NCBI RefSeq assembly: GCF_039532605.1
Contig: NZ_BAAARY010000001.1
Location: 124,001 to 188,000, forward strand
Reading direction: 5' to 3'
DNA length: 64,000 nucleotides
From: Pilimelia columellifera
GTDB taxonomy: Bacteria > Actinomycetota > Actinomycetes > Mycobacteriales > Micromonosporaceae
Part shown: positions 1 through 9,311 of the stretch, in pieces
How the letters are laid out: every line of letters starts with the position of its first letter
Position numbering within the stretch: position 1 is the first letter of the stretch
The notes under the pieces: model-generated
Databases searched by the model: none
Told to the model about the DNA's origin: nothing
The model's input: the letters and a program-made list of their open reading frames with translations, nothing else
Program-made: the position numbers and the translations under genes

Positions 1-1392
1 CTCCGTGACGAGGTCAGCCGGGGCGCGCAGGTGGGACACGTCGGCGACGCGGTGGACGAATCCGGCCACCCGGTCATAACCGCGTTCGAGGTAGAACGGC
101 ACCTGATCGGGGCGGATGAGCTTCTGCAACCGCTCGCCCGGCGGCGGCGCGGCGGGGGCATGCCCGGGGGCCTGCCGGGGGCGGTCGTCCGGGCCCCTGC
201 GGGACGCCCACTGGGAGAGCGCGATCATCTGCGCGCCGGGCAGGGTGGCGCCCATGGGGGTGCCCGGGTTGACGGCGAAGGCCAGGCCCGGGTCCGGCCA
301 GGTCTGAATCAGCCGAAGGAACGTGACCCTACGCGCCGACGCGCCGTCGGGGTCGGCGCCGATGTGTGCCTCGCAGAGCTCCGGTGAGGTGAAGGCCAAC
401 ACATGCGGGACGCCATCGATCAGCTCGATGCGCCACGGCCGGTCGAGCAGCGGGTCGCCATCGCCGACCGGCACGAGCAGGCTGGCCAGCACCAAGGCGG
501 ACAGGAAGGCGTCGGTGCTGCCCTCCGCGACGGCGTTCGCGAGCGTTGCCTCGATGTCGTTCGTCGACGCCGCTGGCGCGGCCGCCGAGGCGGACGACGT
601 GGGTGCTGGCGACGTGGATGCGGGCGACACATGCGCCGAGGTGGACGGCGCCGGCCCACGGGCGGCCTGGACCAGGCGGGCCTTCTCGCTGTTGAGCAAC
701 GCCTGCCGCCGGGACAGCGGGGCCGCCGCGGTCCGGGCAACAGGACGGTCGACGGGCTCGGCGGGCCGAGCCGCCGGCTCCCGCGGTGGCAGCGGTGTGC
801 GCCTGGGGAGTGTCCCGCGCGCCTCGGACACGGCCGGGTCCGGTGCCGGCGAGACGACCGGGGCGTTCCTGGGCGAAGCGTTGTCGGCGGTCCCGGCGCT
901 GATCGCGCCGGTCTGGACCGGCGACAGCGATGCGCCGGCCGGCCGGCGCGTCCCTGGGACGGGAGCACCGTCCGAGATGGCGACGTCAGCCGGCAGGCGG
1001 ACGTCGCCACGGGCGACCTGCGCCACGAACCAGGCCGGCAGGTAGCCCTCGACCGGCAGGCCGGGGTTCACCGCAAGCCACCATTCGACATCGGGCCAGC
1101 TGTCGGCCAGCTGCTGGTAGGACAGTCGACGAACGGCGCCCGCCGCCTCACCCAGGCAACAGCGGACAGCCTCGTCCGAGGTGAACGCGAGCACGTGGGT
1201 ACGGCCGCCGGTGGTCCAGGTGCCCCAACCGGTGGCGGCGGGGGCGCCATCCGATCCGACCGGTGATCCCGGCACCGACGGCAGCAGCAGCTCGCCGTGG
1301 CTCAGGATCCGGAAGTACCGCTCCTGATCGGAGGCGCGCAACGCCTCCCGCATGGCGATCTCCGCCTCGGTGGCCGGCACCCAGGTCGTCAC
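1..1392 (-). CDS. SseB-family protein with two SseB domains (3' end outside window)
   Basis: The reading frame is open from a GTG at 1392 to the window edge, giving 464 codons without a stop. The GTG is preceded by a strong AAGGAGG ribosome site five bases away, which decides the start. The translation holds two similar SseB-like modules, each with a 'VLAFTS' segment followed by an 'AVNPG' segment (about residues 55-110 and 310-375). A long Ala/Pro/Thr-rich linker lies between them. SseB domains take their name from a Salmonella type III secretion protein. In actinomycetes they commonly sit beside type VII secretion genes, as here with mycosin, WXG100, EccB and EccE genes. The exact role is unknown; a chaperone or accessory role in secretion is inference. 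The C-terminus is missing. Confidence 0.75.
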   Translation of the reverse strand, partial: MTTWVPATEAEIAMREALRASDQERYFRILSHGELLLPSVPGSPVGSDGAPAATGWGTWTTGGRTHVLAFTSDEAVRCCLGEAAGAVRRLSYQQLADSWPDVEWWLAVNPGLPVEGYLPAWFVAQVARGDVRLPADVAISDGAPVPGTRRPAGASLSPVQTGAISAGTADNASPRNAPVVSPAPDPAVSEARGTLPRRTPLPPREPAARPAEPVDRPVARTAAAPLSRRQALLNSEKARLVQAARGPAPSTSAHVSPASTSPAPTSSASAAAPAASTNDIEATLANAVAEGSTDAFLSALVLASLLVPVGDGDPLLDRPWRIELIDGVPHVLAFTSPELCEAHIGADPDGASARRVTFLRLIQTWPDPGLAFAVNPGTPMGATLPGAQMIALSQWASRRGPDDRPRQAPGHAPAAPPPGERLQKLIRPDQVPFYLERGYDRVAGFVHRVADVSHLRAPADLVTE

Positions 1393-1559
1393 GGCCACCT
1401 CCTTCCGTGAACCGACGCCGTACAGGTCGCGTACAACCTACAAGGTGCCAGGCCCGGCGCCTGCTGTTCGTACCGCGACACCCGCAGGCGTCGCGTCCGA
1501 CGACTACGATCCCGCTGGCGGCGGGCGGATTCGCCCAGATCGAGAGTGGAAGGAGTCGG

Positions 1560-2804
1560 ATGCGTTACCTGGCAACGCGTCGCGGGTTGTCCACGCTGCG
1601 CACGATGGCGGCGATAGCGGCCAGCGCCGCGGCGGCGGTGGCGGCGCCATCGGTGGCCACCGCAGCGGTGACCCGCACGGCGGCTGCGACGCGCTGCGCC
1701 CCACAAGGACCGGTCGCGGCCCGGGCGCCGGAGTCGTCCTGGGCGCAGCGGGCGATGGACCCGCAGCGGATCACGCCGTTTGCCGACGGTCGTTCGGTGA
1801 CCGTAGCCGTTCTGGACTCCGGTGTGGACGCGCGCCATCCGCAGCTGCGCGGCCAGGTGTTGCCCGGCCGCGACTTCCTCGCCGGCGGGCGCGGCTCCGT
1901 CGACTGCCACGGTCACGGAACCGGCGTCGCCGGCGTTATTGCCGCCCGTCCGGCGCCGCGCTCGGCCCTGCTCGGACTGGCGCCCGGCGTCCGGATCCTG
2001 CCGATCCGGCTGACGGAGCGGCACGAGGCGAACGGGCAGACCACCGGCGCCGGCGCGGACGCCGGTCAGCTGGCCGCCGCGATCCGATGGTCGGTCGACC
2101 AGGGCGCCGACGTGCTCAACCTCTCGCTGACCCTCTACCGTGACGATCCGGCCGTCCGGAAGGCCGTCGCCTACGCCGTTGATCGCGACGTCATCATGGT
2201 CGCGGCGGTCGGCAACCACCACGATCAGAGCGCCCGTCAGCAGGGCGTGCCGGACCCGGTCCCGTACCCGGCGGCCTACCCGGGGGTGCTCGGCGTCGGC
2301 GCCGTTGACCCGACCGGCGGACGAGTCGCTGATTCGCAGGTCGGCGGGTATGTCGACGTGGTGGCGCCCGGGGGCCAGATCGTGGTGGCCTGGCCGGGCG
2401 GTTACTCGGCGCAGAGCGGCACGAGTTTCGCGACGCCGTTCGTCTCGGCTACGGCGGCCCTGGTACGGCAGCGGTGGCCCGGGCTGACAGCCCAGCAGGT
2501 GGCCCGGCGGGTGGTGGCCACCGCGGACCCGGCGGCCGGGGGCCGGGCCGCCTATGGCCACGGCATGGTGAGCCCGTACCGGGCGGTCTCGGACCCGCCG
2601 GGCGCCAGCGCGGCGGCGACGCTGCCGCCGTTGGGCGCGGGCGGCGACCACGGCCGGTCGACGCTACTCGCGGAACGGGACCGCAGCGCCCGGACCGCGT
2701 TGGCGCTCGCGGCGGCCGGCGGCGGCGTGTTGCTGGCCGCGGGGGTCGCCGCGACGGTGACGGCTCGGGGCCGACGTCGCCGGTGGCGGCCGGCGGCCAG
2801 CTGA
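1560..2804 (+). CDS. mycP: Mycosin-type S8 subtilisin-like serine protease of a type VII secretion system
   Basis: This is a 414-residue secreted, membrane-anchored subtilase. The ATG at 1560 follows GGAAGGAG and opens a signal peptide (residues 1-36, Arg-rich then Ala/Val-rich), so I prefer it to upstream in-frame starts. The catalytic triad is visible as Asp86 (AVLDSG), His119 (HGHGTG) and Ser288 (QSGTSFATP), with oxyanion Asn219 (AAVGN). A C-terminal transmembrane helix (about 380-400) and an Arg-rich tail match mycosin architecture. Mycosins process ESX substrates and stabilise the secretion complex on the outer face of the membrane. The WXG100, EccB and EccE genes next door support this. 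The gene runs divergently from the SseB gene, whose start lies 168 bases upstream. Confidence 0.9.
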   Translation: MRYLATRRGLSTLRTMAAIAASAAAAVAAPSVATAAVTRTAAATRCAPQGPVAARAPESSWAQRAMDPQRITPFADGRSVTVAVLDSGVDARHPQLRGQVLPGRDFLAGGRGSVDCHGHGTGVAGVIAARPAPRSALLGLAPGVRILPIRLTERHEANGQTTGAGADAGQLAAAIRWSVDQGADVLNLSLTLYRDDPAVRKAVAYAVDRDVIMVAAVGNHHDQSARQQGVPDPVPYPAAYPGVLGVGAVDPTGGRVADSQVGGYVDVVAPGGQIVVAWPGGYSAQSGTSFATPFVSATAALVRQRWPGLTAQQVARRVVATADPAAGGRAAYGHGMVSPYRAVSDPPGASAAATLPPLGAGGDHGRSTLLAERDRSARTALALAAAGGGVLLAAGVAATVTARGRRRRWRPAAS

Positions 2805-2839
2805 CCACCAGCGCCATCGACGGCGTTGCCGAGGCGGAG

Positions 2840-2870
2840 TGCCCCGTACTGGGTCGCCCTCAGCACGGGG
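2840..2870. terminator. Inverted repeat between convergent mycosin and WXG100 genes
   Basis: GCCCCGT (2840-2846) pairs with ACGGGGC (2864-2870) across a 17-base loop. It lies in the 72-base gap between two convergent genes, so it may act as a weak bidirectional terminator. There is no T-tract. Confidence 0.35.
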
Positions 2871-2876
2871 CGTTCA

Positions 2877-3167
2877 TCAGTCGAAGAGGGCGCGGTTGCG
2901 CTGCTCGGTCGCCAGGTAGTCAGCCGACGAGTCGTCCACGGCCATCTTGATGTCACGCAGGATCGCCGCCAGGTCCGCGGCGGCGGCCCGCCACCGGCGC
3001 TGCCGCTCCTCGTACGCCTCGCGGGCCTCGCCGGACCAGCTGGCCACCAGCGGTGCGGCGTCGCTCTCCAACTGGCTGAGCTGGGATTCCATCGTGTTCA
3101 GAGCGGTCTGGATGTTGCCGGACGCCTGCTGGAGCGCCCCGAACTGCACAACGAGCATGTCGGACAT
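2877..3167 (-). CDS. WXG100 family (ESAT-6-like) type VII secretion substrate
   Basis: This 96-residue, all-helical small protein has the central W44-S-G turn motif and a C-terminal Y84-xxx-E88 secretion signal, the hallmarks of WXG100 helical hairpins. It has no signal peptide. A GGAGG site sits just before the ATG at 3167. It follows a second WXG100 gene by 16 bases on the same strand, so the two products probably form an EsxA/EsxB-like heterodimer exported by the ESX machinery. Which of the two is the EsxA-like partner cannot be settled from sequence alone. Confidence 0.92.
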   Translation of the reverse strand: MSDMLVVQFGALQQASGNIQTALNTMESQLSQLESDAAPLVASWSGEAREAYEERQRRWRAAAADLAAILRDIKMAVDDSSADYLATEQRNRALFD

Positions 3168-3183
3168 GGAAGCCTCCGGTGGC

Positions 3184-3501
3184 TTAGAGCGGCAGGGTGA
3201 CGCCGCGGTGGCTGGCCCCGACGCGCTGGGCGGCGTCCGAGTCTGAGGACGTGTACTGCTGACCGGAGGCGCGGATCGCCTCGGCGGTTTCGGTCAGCGC
3301 CCGGGACATCGCCGCCTGGTCGGCCGCCCATGCCTCCTTGACCTGGTGGAACGAGCGGCCCCCAGCGCCGCGCCAGCCGGACTGAAGCACCTCCAGCTCG
3401 GACATGAGCCGCCGGAGCATGCCCTGTAGGGAGTCGTTGGCGGAGTCGAACCTGGCGGCTGTCGCCGCCATGACGGCAGCCTCCGCCTGAGTCTGGGACA
3501 C
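3184..3501 (-). CDS. WXG100 family (CFP-10-like) type VII secretion substrate
   Basis: This 105-residue helical protein has a W43-R-G45 turn and a Y83-xxx-D87 export motif. It starts at GTG 3501 after a GAGGTGA site and is the first gene of a two-gene WXG100 unit. The 182-base gap to EccB (3502-3683) is the only nearby space for a promoter of this pair. That gap contains a direct repeat of GGTGACA on the minus strand (3666-3683 region) of unknown meaning. The product is probably co-exported with the downstream WXG100 partner. Confidence 0.9.
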   Translation of the reverse strand: MSQTQAEAAVMAATAARFDSANDSLQGMLRRLMSELEVLQSGWRGAGGRSFHQVKEAWAADQAAMSRALTETAEAIRASGQQYTSSDSDAAQRVGASHRGVTLPL

Positions 3502-3683
3502 GGGGTAACGTCACCTCAATTCATTGCCGGGAGCGATTCGCCCAGATGGTCGTCCCGCCCAGATCGGCATCGAGCGGACACCGACCACTGAGGACGTCAC
3601 CGGGTCGGATGGCTGATCGACCGTAGCCGCATCGAGCCGCCCGTCGGTAGGTCAGCTCCGGCGACCTGTCACCAAGTTGTCAC

Positions 3684-5066
3684 CTAACCGGTCACCGGCC
3701 GGGCGGCGTCGGCCGCGTCCAGGCCCGGACCGGCCGGCAGCAGCGCCACCACGCTGGCCGGCAGCCGCGCCGGCGTGACCTGGCCGTAGCCGAGCAGCCG
3801 CAGGGCGGTCGGGTCGGCGACGCCGTGGCGCCGGCCCAGATCCGTGACGAGGCAGGTGACCGCGGGCGCTCCCGGCCTGGCGACCGAGGCCACGACCGCC
3901 CCGCCCCCGGGCGGCACCAGCACCACGTCCGCCAGCTCGGCGCCGGCCGCTGAGCGGCGGACCGTCGGCACCGCGGCCCGCTGGTCCGGCGCGACGGCGC
4001 CGACCCGCACCTCGCCGACGCCGTCGTCGTCGCGCACCACCGCGCAGACCGCGCCGGCGCCGGCGCCGGGATCAGCCAGCTCCGGCGGCTCGGCCGGCGG
4101 GGCGATGTCACCGGAGGTCAACGGGGCCCGGCGCGGCGCGCGGGCGAAATCGGCCACCGACAGCTCCGTCGGTCCGTCCTGAAGGGACCGCGGGTCTGCC
4201 AGGATGAGCCGGGCCTGCAACCCGGTGATCGGCGCCAGGCCATCGGCCATCGCCACGGCGTGCTGGCCGCCGCCGCTGACCCGGTCGCGGATGACGAACA
4301 CCTGGCCGACCCGGGCCCGCGGCAGCCCGCCGAACCGGTCGCCGCGCCTGGGGATCTCGGGCAGGCCGAGGTCGGCGCCGGCGCCGAGGGCGCGCAGCGT
4401 CGCCGGCGCGACCCGGCGCGCGGTCCGGTCGGCCCACCCCAGGGCGGCGAGCACCGCACCGGAGTCGCGGATGAGGTGCCGGCGCTGCCGCCACACCAGG
4501 TAGTTGTCCCGCCCGGCGCGGGCCAGCATCGCCCGGTCGCCCAGCGGCGCGCCGCCCTGCGGCGCGGACCCGATCATGAGGATGGACCGGGCGCCCGGCT
4601 CGGCGGTGTCGACTGAGCACACCGACCACGGCGGTGTGCTGAGCGACCTAGCCGGCGGCAGGGCGTCCGGAGCGTCGGGAATTCCCACCGGGACGCCGCG
4701 CGGCGTCCCGGTCAGGGCCGCCCGGCCGACCCGGGTCGGCGCCCTGCCTCCACTGAGCAGCAGCGCGGAGGCGTAGTTGGCCACCGGATGCAGGCGGCCG
4801 TCGCGGTAGACGTAACGCGCGCCGGTCTCCTTCTCGACCAGGACCGCGTTCGGCGATCTCCAGGACTGGGCGCCGCCGCCGACGAGCAGGCCGTAGACGG
4901 CCGCGCCGCCGATCCCGATCGCCGCGACGAGCAGCCCGGCCAGGGTGGCGCCGGCGACCCGGCGAAACGGCGACCGCGCCGGGTGCGTGTCATGCATGAC
5001 CAGGGCCGCGACCACCCGCTGCACGGCGAACTGATAGGAGTGAAGCTGATCCTGACGCGTCGACAT
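3684..5066 (-). CDS. eccB: Type VII secretion core protein EccB
   Basis: At 460 residues it matches the EccB family length. A short cytoplasmic N-terminus containing 'QLHSYQFAVQRVVAALV' is diagnostic of EccB. It is followed by one transmembrane helix (about residues 38-62) and a large extracytoplasmic region. EccB forms the periplasmic-facing core of the ESX membrane complex with EccC, EccD and EccE. The ATG at 5066 faces the eccE start, with 90 bases between them that must hold both promoters. eccC and eccD are not in the window and are presumably nearby to the left or elsewhere. Confidence 0.92.
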   Translation of the reverse strand: MSTRQDQLHSYQFAVQRVVAALVMHDTHPARSPFRRVAGATLAGLLVAAIGIGGAAVYGLLVGGGAQSWRSPNAVLVEKETGARYVYRDGRLHPVANYASALLLSGGRAPTRVGRAALTGTPRGVPVGIPDAPDALPPARSLSTPPWSVCSVDTAEPGARSILMIGSAPQGGAPLGDRAMLARAGRDNYLVWRQRRHLIRDSGAVLAALGWADRTARRVAPATLRALGAGADLGLPEIPRRGDRFGGLPRARVGQVFVIRDRVSGGGQHAVAMADGLAPITGLQARLILADPRSLQDGPTELSVADFARAPRRAPLTSGDIAPPAEPPELADPGAGAGAVCAVVRDDDGVGEVRVGAVAPDQRAAVPTVRRSAAGAELADVVLVPPGGGAVVASVARPGAPAVTCLVTDLGRRHGVADPTALRLLGYGQVTPARLPASVVALLPAGPGLDAADAARPVTG

Positions 5067-5156
5067 GGCCCCGTCTCTTCGCTGCGTGCCGGGGCACCAA
5101 CCTAACCGGACCGACCCCGGCCGCGGGGACCCCGTTCGCGCGGCGGCGCCCCTACG

Positions 5157-6962
5157 ATGACGTCCGTGACCGCCGCGCCCGCCCCGTCCACGCCGGACCT
5201 TTTCGCCCGGGACCGGCAGGTTCGTCGCCTGGGGCCCCGCCTAGGCGCGGGCCAGCTGATCGTTTCGCAGGTGGCGCTGGCGGCGCCGGTCGCGATGGCA
5301 CAGTTCGGAGTGGTCGCGGTGACGGCCGCCGCGACAGTCGCGGCGGTCGGCCTGGCGTTGACGTGGCTACAGTTTCGCCGCCGGTGGGCCTATCAGTGGC
5401 TAGGCCTGTGGCTGTCCACAGCAGGGCACCGACGACGGCTGCGAGTCGACGCGGACGCCACCGCCCTGCTGGACTGGATCTGCCCCGGCGCGCGGATCCG
5501 GTCGGTCAGGGTCGCCGGCGAGGACGCGGCGGTGCTCGCCGACGGGACCGGGCTCACCGCCGTGTTTGAGCTGGGCGACCGGTCCGCGGTGCTGGTGGAC
5601 GACGGGGTCGTGCTGCCCTCGGTGAGCGAGATCGCCGCGCTGGCGCGCGAAGCCGGTCCGGTCGTCCGGGCGCAGTTGGTGGTGTCGGCGGCGCCGGCGC
5701 CGACGCCGCGCGTGGAGGGCACGCCGGCGGCCGAGGCGTACCGGCAGCTCGCGCAGGGCCGGTCGGTGGCCGCGACCGCGACGCTGCTGGCGGTTCGGGT
5801 GGTGGCCGACGAGGGGGACGACCCGGACGATCTGCTGCGGTCGTTGTCGTCGACGGTCCGTCGGATTCGTCGCCGGGCCGGGATCGGGTCGGCCCGCCTG
5901 TTGGGCCCCTCGGCGCTGGCGGGCGCCCTCGTGCAGTTCGCCCACCATCTTCCCGGTCAGGCTGGCCTGGCTGGCTGGGACTCAACCAGACTCGGGGGGC
6001 TGCGCCAGTCGTGCTTCCGGCTCGCGGCGCCCGCTGATCCGGCGGTGTGCGGGCGGCTACTGGGCCGGCTCGGGGCGCTTCCGGCGCTGGCGACGACGGT
6101 GAGCGCCCTGGCTGCGTCCGGCGCCCCCGGCGGATACCCCCTGGCGGTCCGGGTGGCCGCCGCGGACACCGTCGGACTGGTCCGGGCGGCCAGGGCGCTG
6201 GAGCAGGTGGCCGCCGAGCATGGTCTGACGCTGCGCCGATCCGACGGCGAACAGCTCGCCGGCCTGGCCGCGACGCTGCCACTGGGCGGGGTGCGGCCGC
6301 CTGGATTCATCCGCTCACGCGAGCCCCGTCCGACGTCGGTCAGCGCCATGCGCCCGCCGGACGCCGGTCTGGTGGTGGGCGTAGACCGGCACGGGGTACC
6401 GGTACTGACCAGACTGTTCCGAGCCGAGCCGACCCGGGTGCTGCTGGCCGGCGGTGTCCGGGCGGCGCAACTGATCGCGCTGCGGGCGTTGGCCGTGGGC
6501 GGCAGGCTCGAGGTCCGGACCGCCCGGCCCCAGGCGTGGGCGCCGTTCGTCCGAGCGGCCACGGCCCCGGACGCCACGCTGTCCCTGGTGGCCCCGGACG
6601 CGCCCGCCACCTTCGACGCCGACGACCCGCTGCGGCCGTTGCTGACAGTTGTGGACGCCGGACCGGTGGCGCACGATCCCAGCCCGGTCGGCGGGTGGCA
6701 CAGCGTCCTGGTGGTCCGGGACGAGCTGACCGGCCTGGACACCGGCGCCATGACCCGCGCCGATCTGGTCGTCCTGCAACCGCTGCGCCCCGACGAGGCG
6801 GCGCTGGCCGGCAGCGTGCTGGGGCTGGGCGCCGCCGCCGAGTGGCTGACCAGGATCCGGCCGGACATGGTGGGTCTGGTGAGCCGGCGGACGGTGCGGT
6901 GGGCGGCGTTGGCGGCGACGCCGGTTGAGGAGCGGCTGGTCGGCAGTCCCGCCCGAGACTGA
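5157..6962 (+). CDS. eccE: Type VII secretion protein EccE
   Basis: The 601-residue protein has two N-terminal transmembrane segments (about 33-49 and 51-71) followed by a cytoplasmic region rich in Ala, Val and Arg. This is the arrangement of EccE, the peripheral membrane component of ESX complexes. Sequence conservation in this family is low, so the call leans on architecture and on the divergent eccB gene. The ATG at 5157 has no clear ribosome site. A GTG three codons later is an alternative start. Confidence 0.82.
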   Translation: MTSVTAAPAPSTPDLFARDRQVRRLGPRLGAGQLIVSQVALAAPVAMAQFGVVAVTAAATVAAVGLALTWLQFRRRWAYQWLGLWLSTAGHRRRLRVDADATALLDWICPGARIRSVRVAGEDAAVLADGTGLTAVFELGDRSAVLVDDGVVLPSVSEIAALAREAGPVVRAQLVVSAAPAPTPRVEGTPAAEAYRQLAQGRSVAATATLLAVRVVADEGDDPDDLLRSLSSTVRRIRRRAGIGSARLLGPSALAGALVQFAHHLPGQAGLAGWDSTRLGGLRQSCFRLAAPADPAVCGRLLGRLGALPALATTVSALAASGAPGGYPLAVRVAAADTVGLVRAARALEQVAAEHGLTLRRSDGEQLAGLAATLPLGGVRPPGFIRSREPRPTSVSAMRPPDAGLVVGVDRHGVPVLTRLFRAEPTRVLLAGGVRAAQLIALRALAVGGRLEVRTARPQAWAPFVRAATAPDATLSLVAPDAPATFDADDPLRPLLTVVDAGPVAHDPSPVGGWHSVLVVRDELTGLDTGAMTRADLVVLQPLRPDEAALAGSVLGLGAAAEWLTRIRPDMVGLVSRRTVRWAALAATPVEERLVGSPARD

Positions 6963-6993
6963 GCCGGGAGCGGACGCGTGCCACGATACGGTC

Positions 6994-7371
6994 ATGGGGA
7001 TTCTCATCCGGCTCGGCATCAGCGCGCTCGCTTTGTGGATCGCGACGTTGGTGGTGGACGGCATCGACGTCACCGCCGACACCGTCGCGGGCACTGTGGG
7101 GACGCTGCTGATCGTCGCGTCGATCTTCGGTGTCGTCAACGCGGTGCTGCGACCGCTCATCAAGCTGGTGGGCTGCGCGTTCTACCTGCTCACCCTGGGC
7201 CTCATCGCGGTGGTGGTCAACGGTGGGTTGTTCCTGTTGACCAGCTGGATCGCCGGCAAGCTCGACCTGCCGTTCCACGTCGACGGCTTCTGGCCGGCGA
7301 TGCTCGGCGCGCTGATCGTCGGGGTGGTCAGCTGGCTGCTCAACCTCATGGTGTCCGACAGCGACGACTGA
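6994..7371 (+). CDS. Small four-helix membrane protein, phage-holin-like superfamily (Phage_holin_4_2)
   Basis: The 125-residue protein is almost wholly hydrophobic, with about four transmembrane helices (3-21, 32-52, 60-86, 102-120) and a short acidic tail SDSDD. The pattern 'FGVVNAVLRPLIK' is typical of this widespread family. The name comes from sequence similarity to phage holins, but chromosomal copies like this one are not associated with lysis and their role is unknown. The start ATG at 6994 is preceded by a weak GGGAGCGGA purine run. It may be co-transcribed with eccE, which ends 31 bases upstream. Confidence 0.8.
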   Translation: MGILIRLGISALALWIATLVVDGIDVTADTVAGTVGTLLIVASIFGVVNAVLRPLIKLVGCAFYLLTLGLIAVVVNGGLFLLTSWIAGKLDLPFHVDGFWPAMLGALIVGVVSWLLNLMVSDSDD

Positions 7372-7462
7372 GCCAGCCGGTCAGCGCCGCCGCGCCGGCG
7401 AGGGGCCACCGGTCCAGGATTGGCCCGGGACGGACGATCGACCAACGGTTACCGTCAGCGAG

Positions 7463-8398
7463 GTGGAGACAAGAAACTTGCGGCGCGGATATTTGTATGG
7501 TTTGAGCGCCTACGCGCTGTGGGGTTTCTTTCCGCTCTACTTCACACTCCTCCAGCCCAGCGGGGCTGTCGAGGTGCTCGCCCACCGGGTCATCTGGTCG
7601 GTGCTGTTCCTGGCCGCCGTGCTGACGGTCAGCGCGGACTGGCGCTTCGTCGCCCGGATCGCCCGCCAGCCCCGGCTGCTCGGCGGGATCACGCTCGCGG
7701 CCTCGGTGCTCGCCGTCAACTGGGCCACCTACGTCTACGGCGTGAACAGCGAGCGAGTCGTCGAGACCGCGCTCGGATACTTCATCAACCCGCTGGTCAC
7801 CGTCCTGCTCGGGGTCCTCGTGCTGGGAGAGCGCCTCCGCCGTGCCCAGTGGGCGGCCGTCGGGGTCGGTGCGCTGGCCGTGTTGGTGCTCACCATCGAC
7901 TACGGCCATGTCCCGTACATCGCGCTGACGCTGGCGGTGACCTTCGGCAGCTACGGGCTGACCAAGAAGCAGCTCGGCATCCCGGCCACCCATGGCCTGT
8001 TCGTCGAGTCCGCCGTCCTGCTGCTGCCGTGCCTGGGTTACGCGGCCTGGCTCAGCTGGCGCTCCGAGGCGACCTTCGGCAGCGTGTCAGCCGGCCACAC
8101 GCTGCTGCTCGTCGGCGCGGGCGCGGTCACCGCGATTCCGCTGCTGCTGTTCGCCGGCGCCGCCAACCGCCTGCCGCTGACCGCCCTCGGGCTGCTCCAG
8201 TACGTCGCCCCGATGATCCAGCTCGGCTGCGGGGTGCTCATCCTCGGCGAGCCGATGCCGCCGGCCCGGTTGGCTGGGTTCGGCCTGGTCTGGCTGGCGC
8301 TGATCATCTTCACCGCGGACGGCATCCGGCGCGCCCGGGCGACGGCGGCCGCCGCCCGGGCCCCGGTCGCCGTCACCGCTGGTCGGGCCGCGCCGTGA
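7463..8398 (+). CDS. rarD: RarD-type EamA/DMT family transporter
   Basis: This 311-residue integral membrane protein has about ten transmembrane helices in two EamA repeats. The N-terminal 'GLSAYALWGFFPLYF' and the following 'HRVIWS' are characteristic of RarD. It starts at GTG 7463. RarD was named for chloramphenicol sensitivity in other bacteria, but its substrate is not established; a small-molecule exporter is the usual assumption. The gene is alone between the holin-like gene and the convergent anti-sigma gene, with 31 bases to the latter. Confidence 0.9.
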   Translation: METRNLRRGYLYGLSAYALWGFFPLYFTLLQPSGAVEVLAHRVIWSVLFLAAVLTVSADWRFVARIARQPRLLGGITLAASVLAVNWATYVYGVNSERVVETALGYFINPLVTVLLGVLVLGERLRRAQWAAVGVGALAVLVLTIDYGHVPYIALTLAVTFGSYGLTKKQLGIPATHGLFVESAVLLLPCLGYAAWLSWRSEATFGSVSAGHTLLLVGAGAVTAIPLLLFAGAANRLPLTALGLLQYVAPMIQLGCGVLILGEPMPPARLAGFGLVWLALIIFTADGIRRARATAAAARAPVAVTAGRAAP

Positions 8399-8429
8399 CT
8401 CACCCTCGGGGGTCCGGGCGCCAACCGCG

Positions 8430-9311
8430 TCAGGGCACGTCGTAGCTGAGCAGCGGGGCGCCGTCCGTGGAGCGCACCACCTCCAGGCGTTGGAGCTGGT
8501 CCCCCGAGAACCTGGTCACCCCGGAGAACTGCACCCTGTCGCCCGGCGACGCCACCCAGGAACCGACCTGCTCGCGGGCCTCGTCCGGCCCGTAGGCGAA
8601 CAGGTGGACCGTCCAGGTGGGCGCGTCCGAGCTATCCCGGTCGTAGGCGCAGCGCATGGTGATCTCGGTGCCGTAGCCGTGCCGCAACAACCCGACCTGC
8701 GCGGTCAGCGGCACATTCCGGGAGACCGGGACCATCGTCGCCAGCGGTGAGCCCGGCGTCAGCGTGGAATCGGCCGGGGTTTCCGACCGGACGGCGTTCG
8801 GGCCGCCACCGGGCGTCTCGGCCCCGGGTCCGCGGACCAGCTGCGTTCCCACCGCGAGCACCAGCAGCAACCCAGCCGTCAGCAGGCCGCCGGCCAGATA
8901 CCGGACCCGGCCCACCGGTCGCGGCGTCGGGGCAGTCGCCGGGCCGACAACGCGGGACGGGCGACTCGTCACCCGGCCGGGGCGTGCCGCCGACCGTCCA
9001 AAACGGACATCGCCGGCGTCGACACGCCGCGTGACCGACGGACGGCCGTACCCCGCGGGCTGGTCCGCGCTGCGGGCGTCGCTGACCGCGGGGCCGGGCC
9101 CGACGGAGGGCGCCGGCGGATCCTCCCGCATCAGCGCCTCGACGGCCGCCGCGTCCAGCCGTCCCAGCAGGCCCGGCAGGCCCGCGAGGTCGGCGACACC
9201 CTCCCGGCATGCCACGCACCCGGCCAAGTGGCGTTCGTAGTCGGTGCGCTCGGCGGGCGACAGCGCGCCGAGAACGTACGCGGCGTCGGCGTGCTCGTGC
9301 TCGCACTTCAC
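8430..9311 (-). CDS. Membrane-spanning zinc-binding anti-sigma factor (RslA-like)
   Basis: This 293-residue protein is translationally coupled to the upstream sigma gene: its GTG at 9311 overlaps the sigma stop in a GTGA. The N-terminus carries the ZAS signature, an N-terminal His cluster (HEH, residues 5-7) plus H28-xxx-C32-xx-C35. A single transmembrane helix (about 150-172) separates it from an extracytoplasmic C-terminal domain. Such proteins hold their ECF sigma factor inactive at the membrane and release it on an oxidative or envelope signal. Pairing with a SigL-like sigma makes it the functional counterpart of mycobacterial RslA; this is inferred from neighbourhood and architecture. 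Confidence 0.85.
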   Translation of the reverse strand: MKCEHEHADAAYVLGALSPAERTDYERHLAGCVACREGVADLAGLPGLLGRLDAAAVEALMREDPPAPSVGPGPAVSDARSADQPAGYGRPSVTRRVDAGDVRFGRSAARPGRVTSRPSRVVGPATAPTPRPVGRVRYLAGGLLTAGLLLVLAVGTQLVRGPGAETPGGGPNAVRSETPADSTLTPGSPLATMVPVSRNVPLTAQVGLLRHGYGTEITMRCAYDRDSSDAPTWTVHLFAYGPDEAREQVGSWVASPGDRVQFSGVTRFSGDQLQRLEVVRSTDGAPLLSYDVP

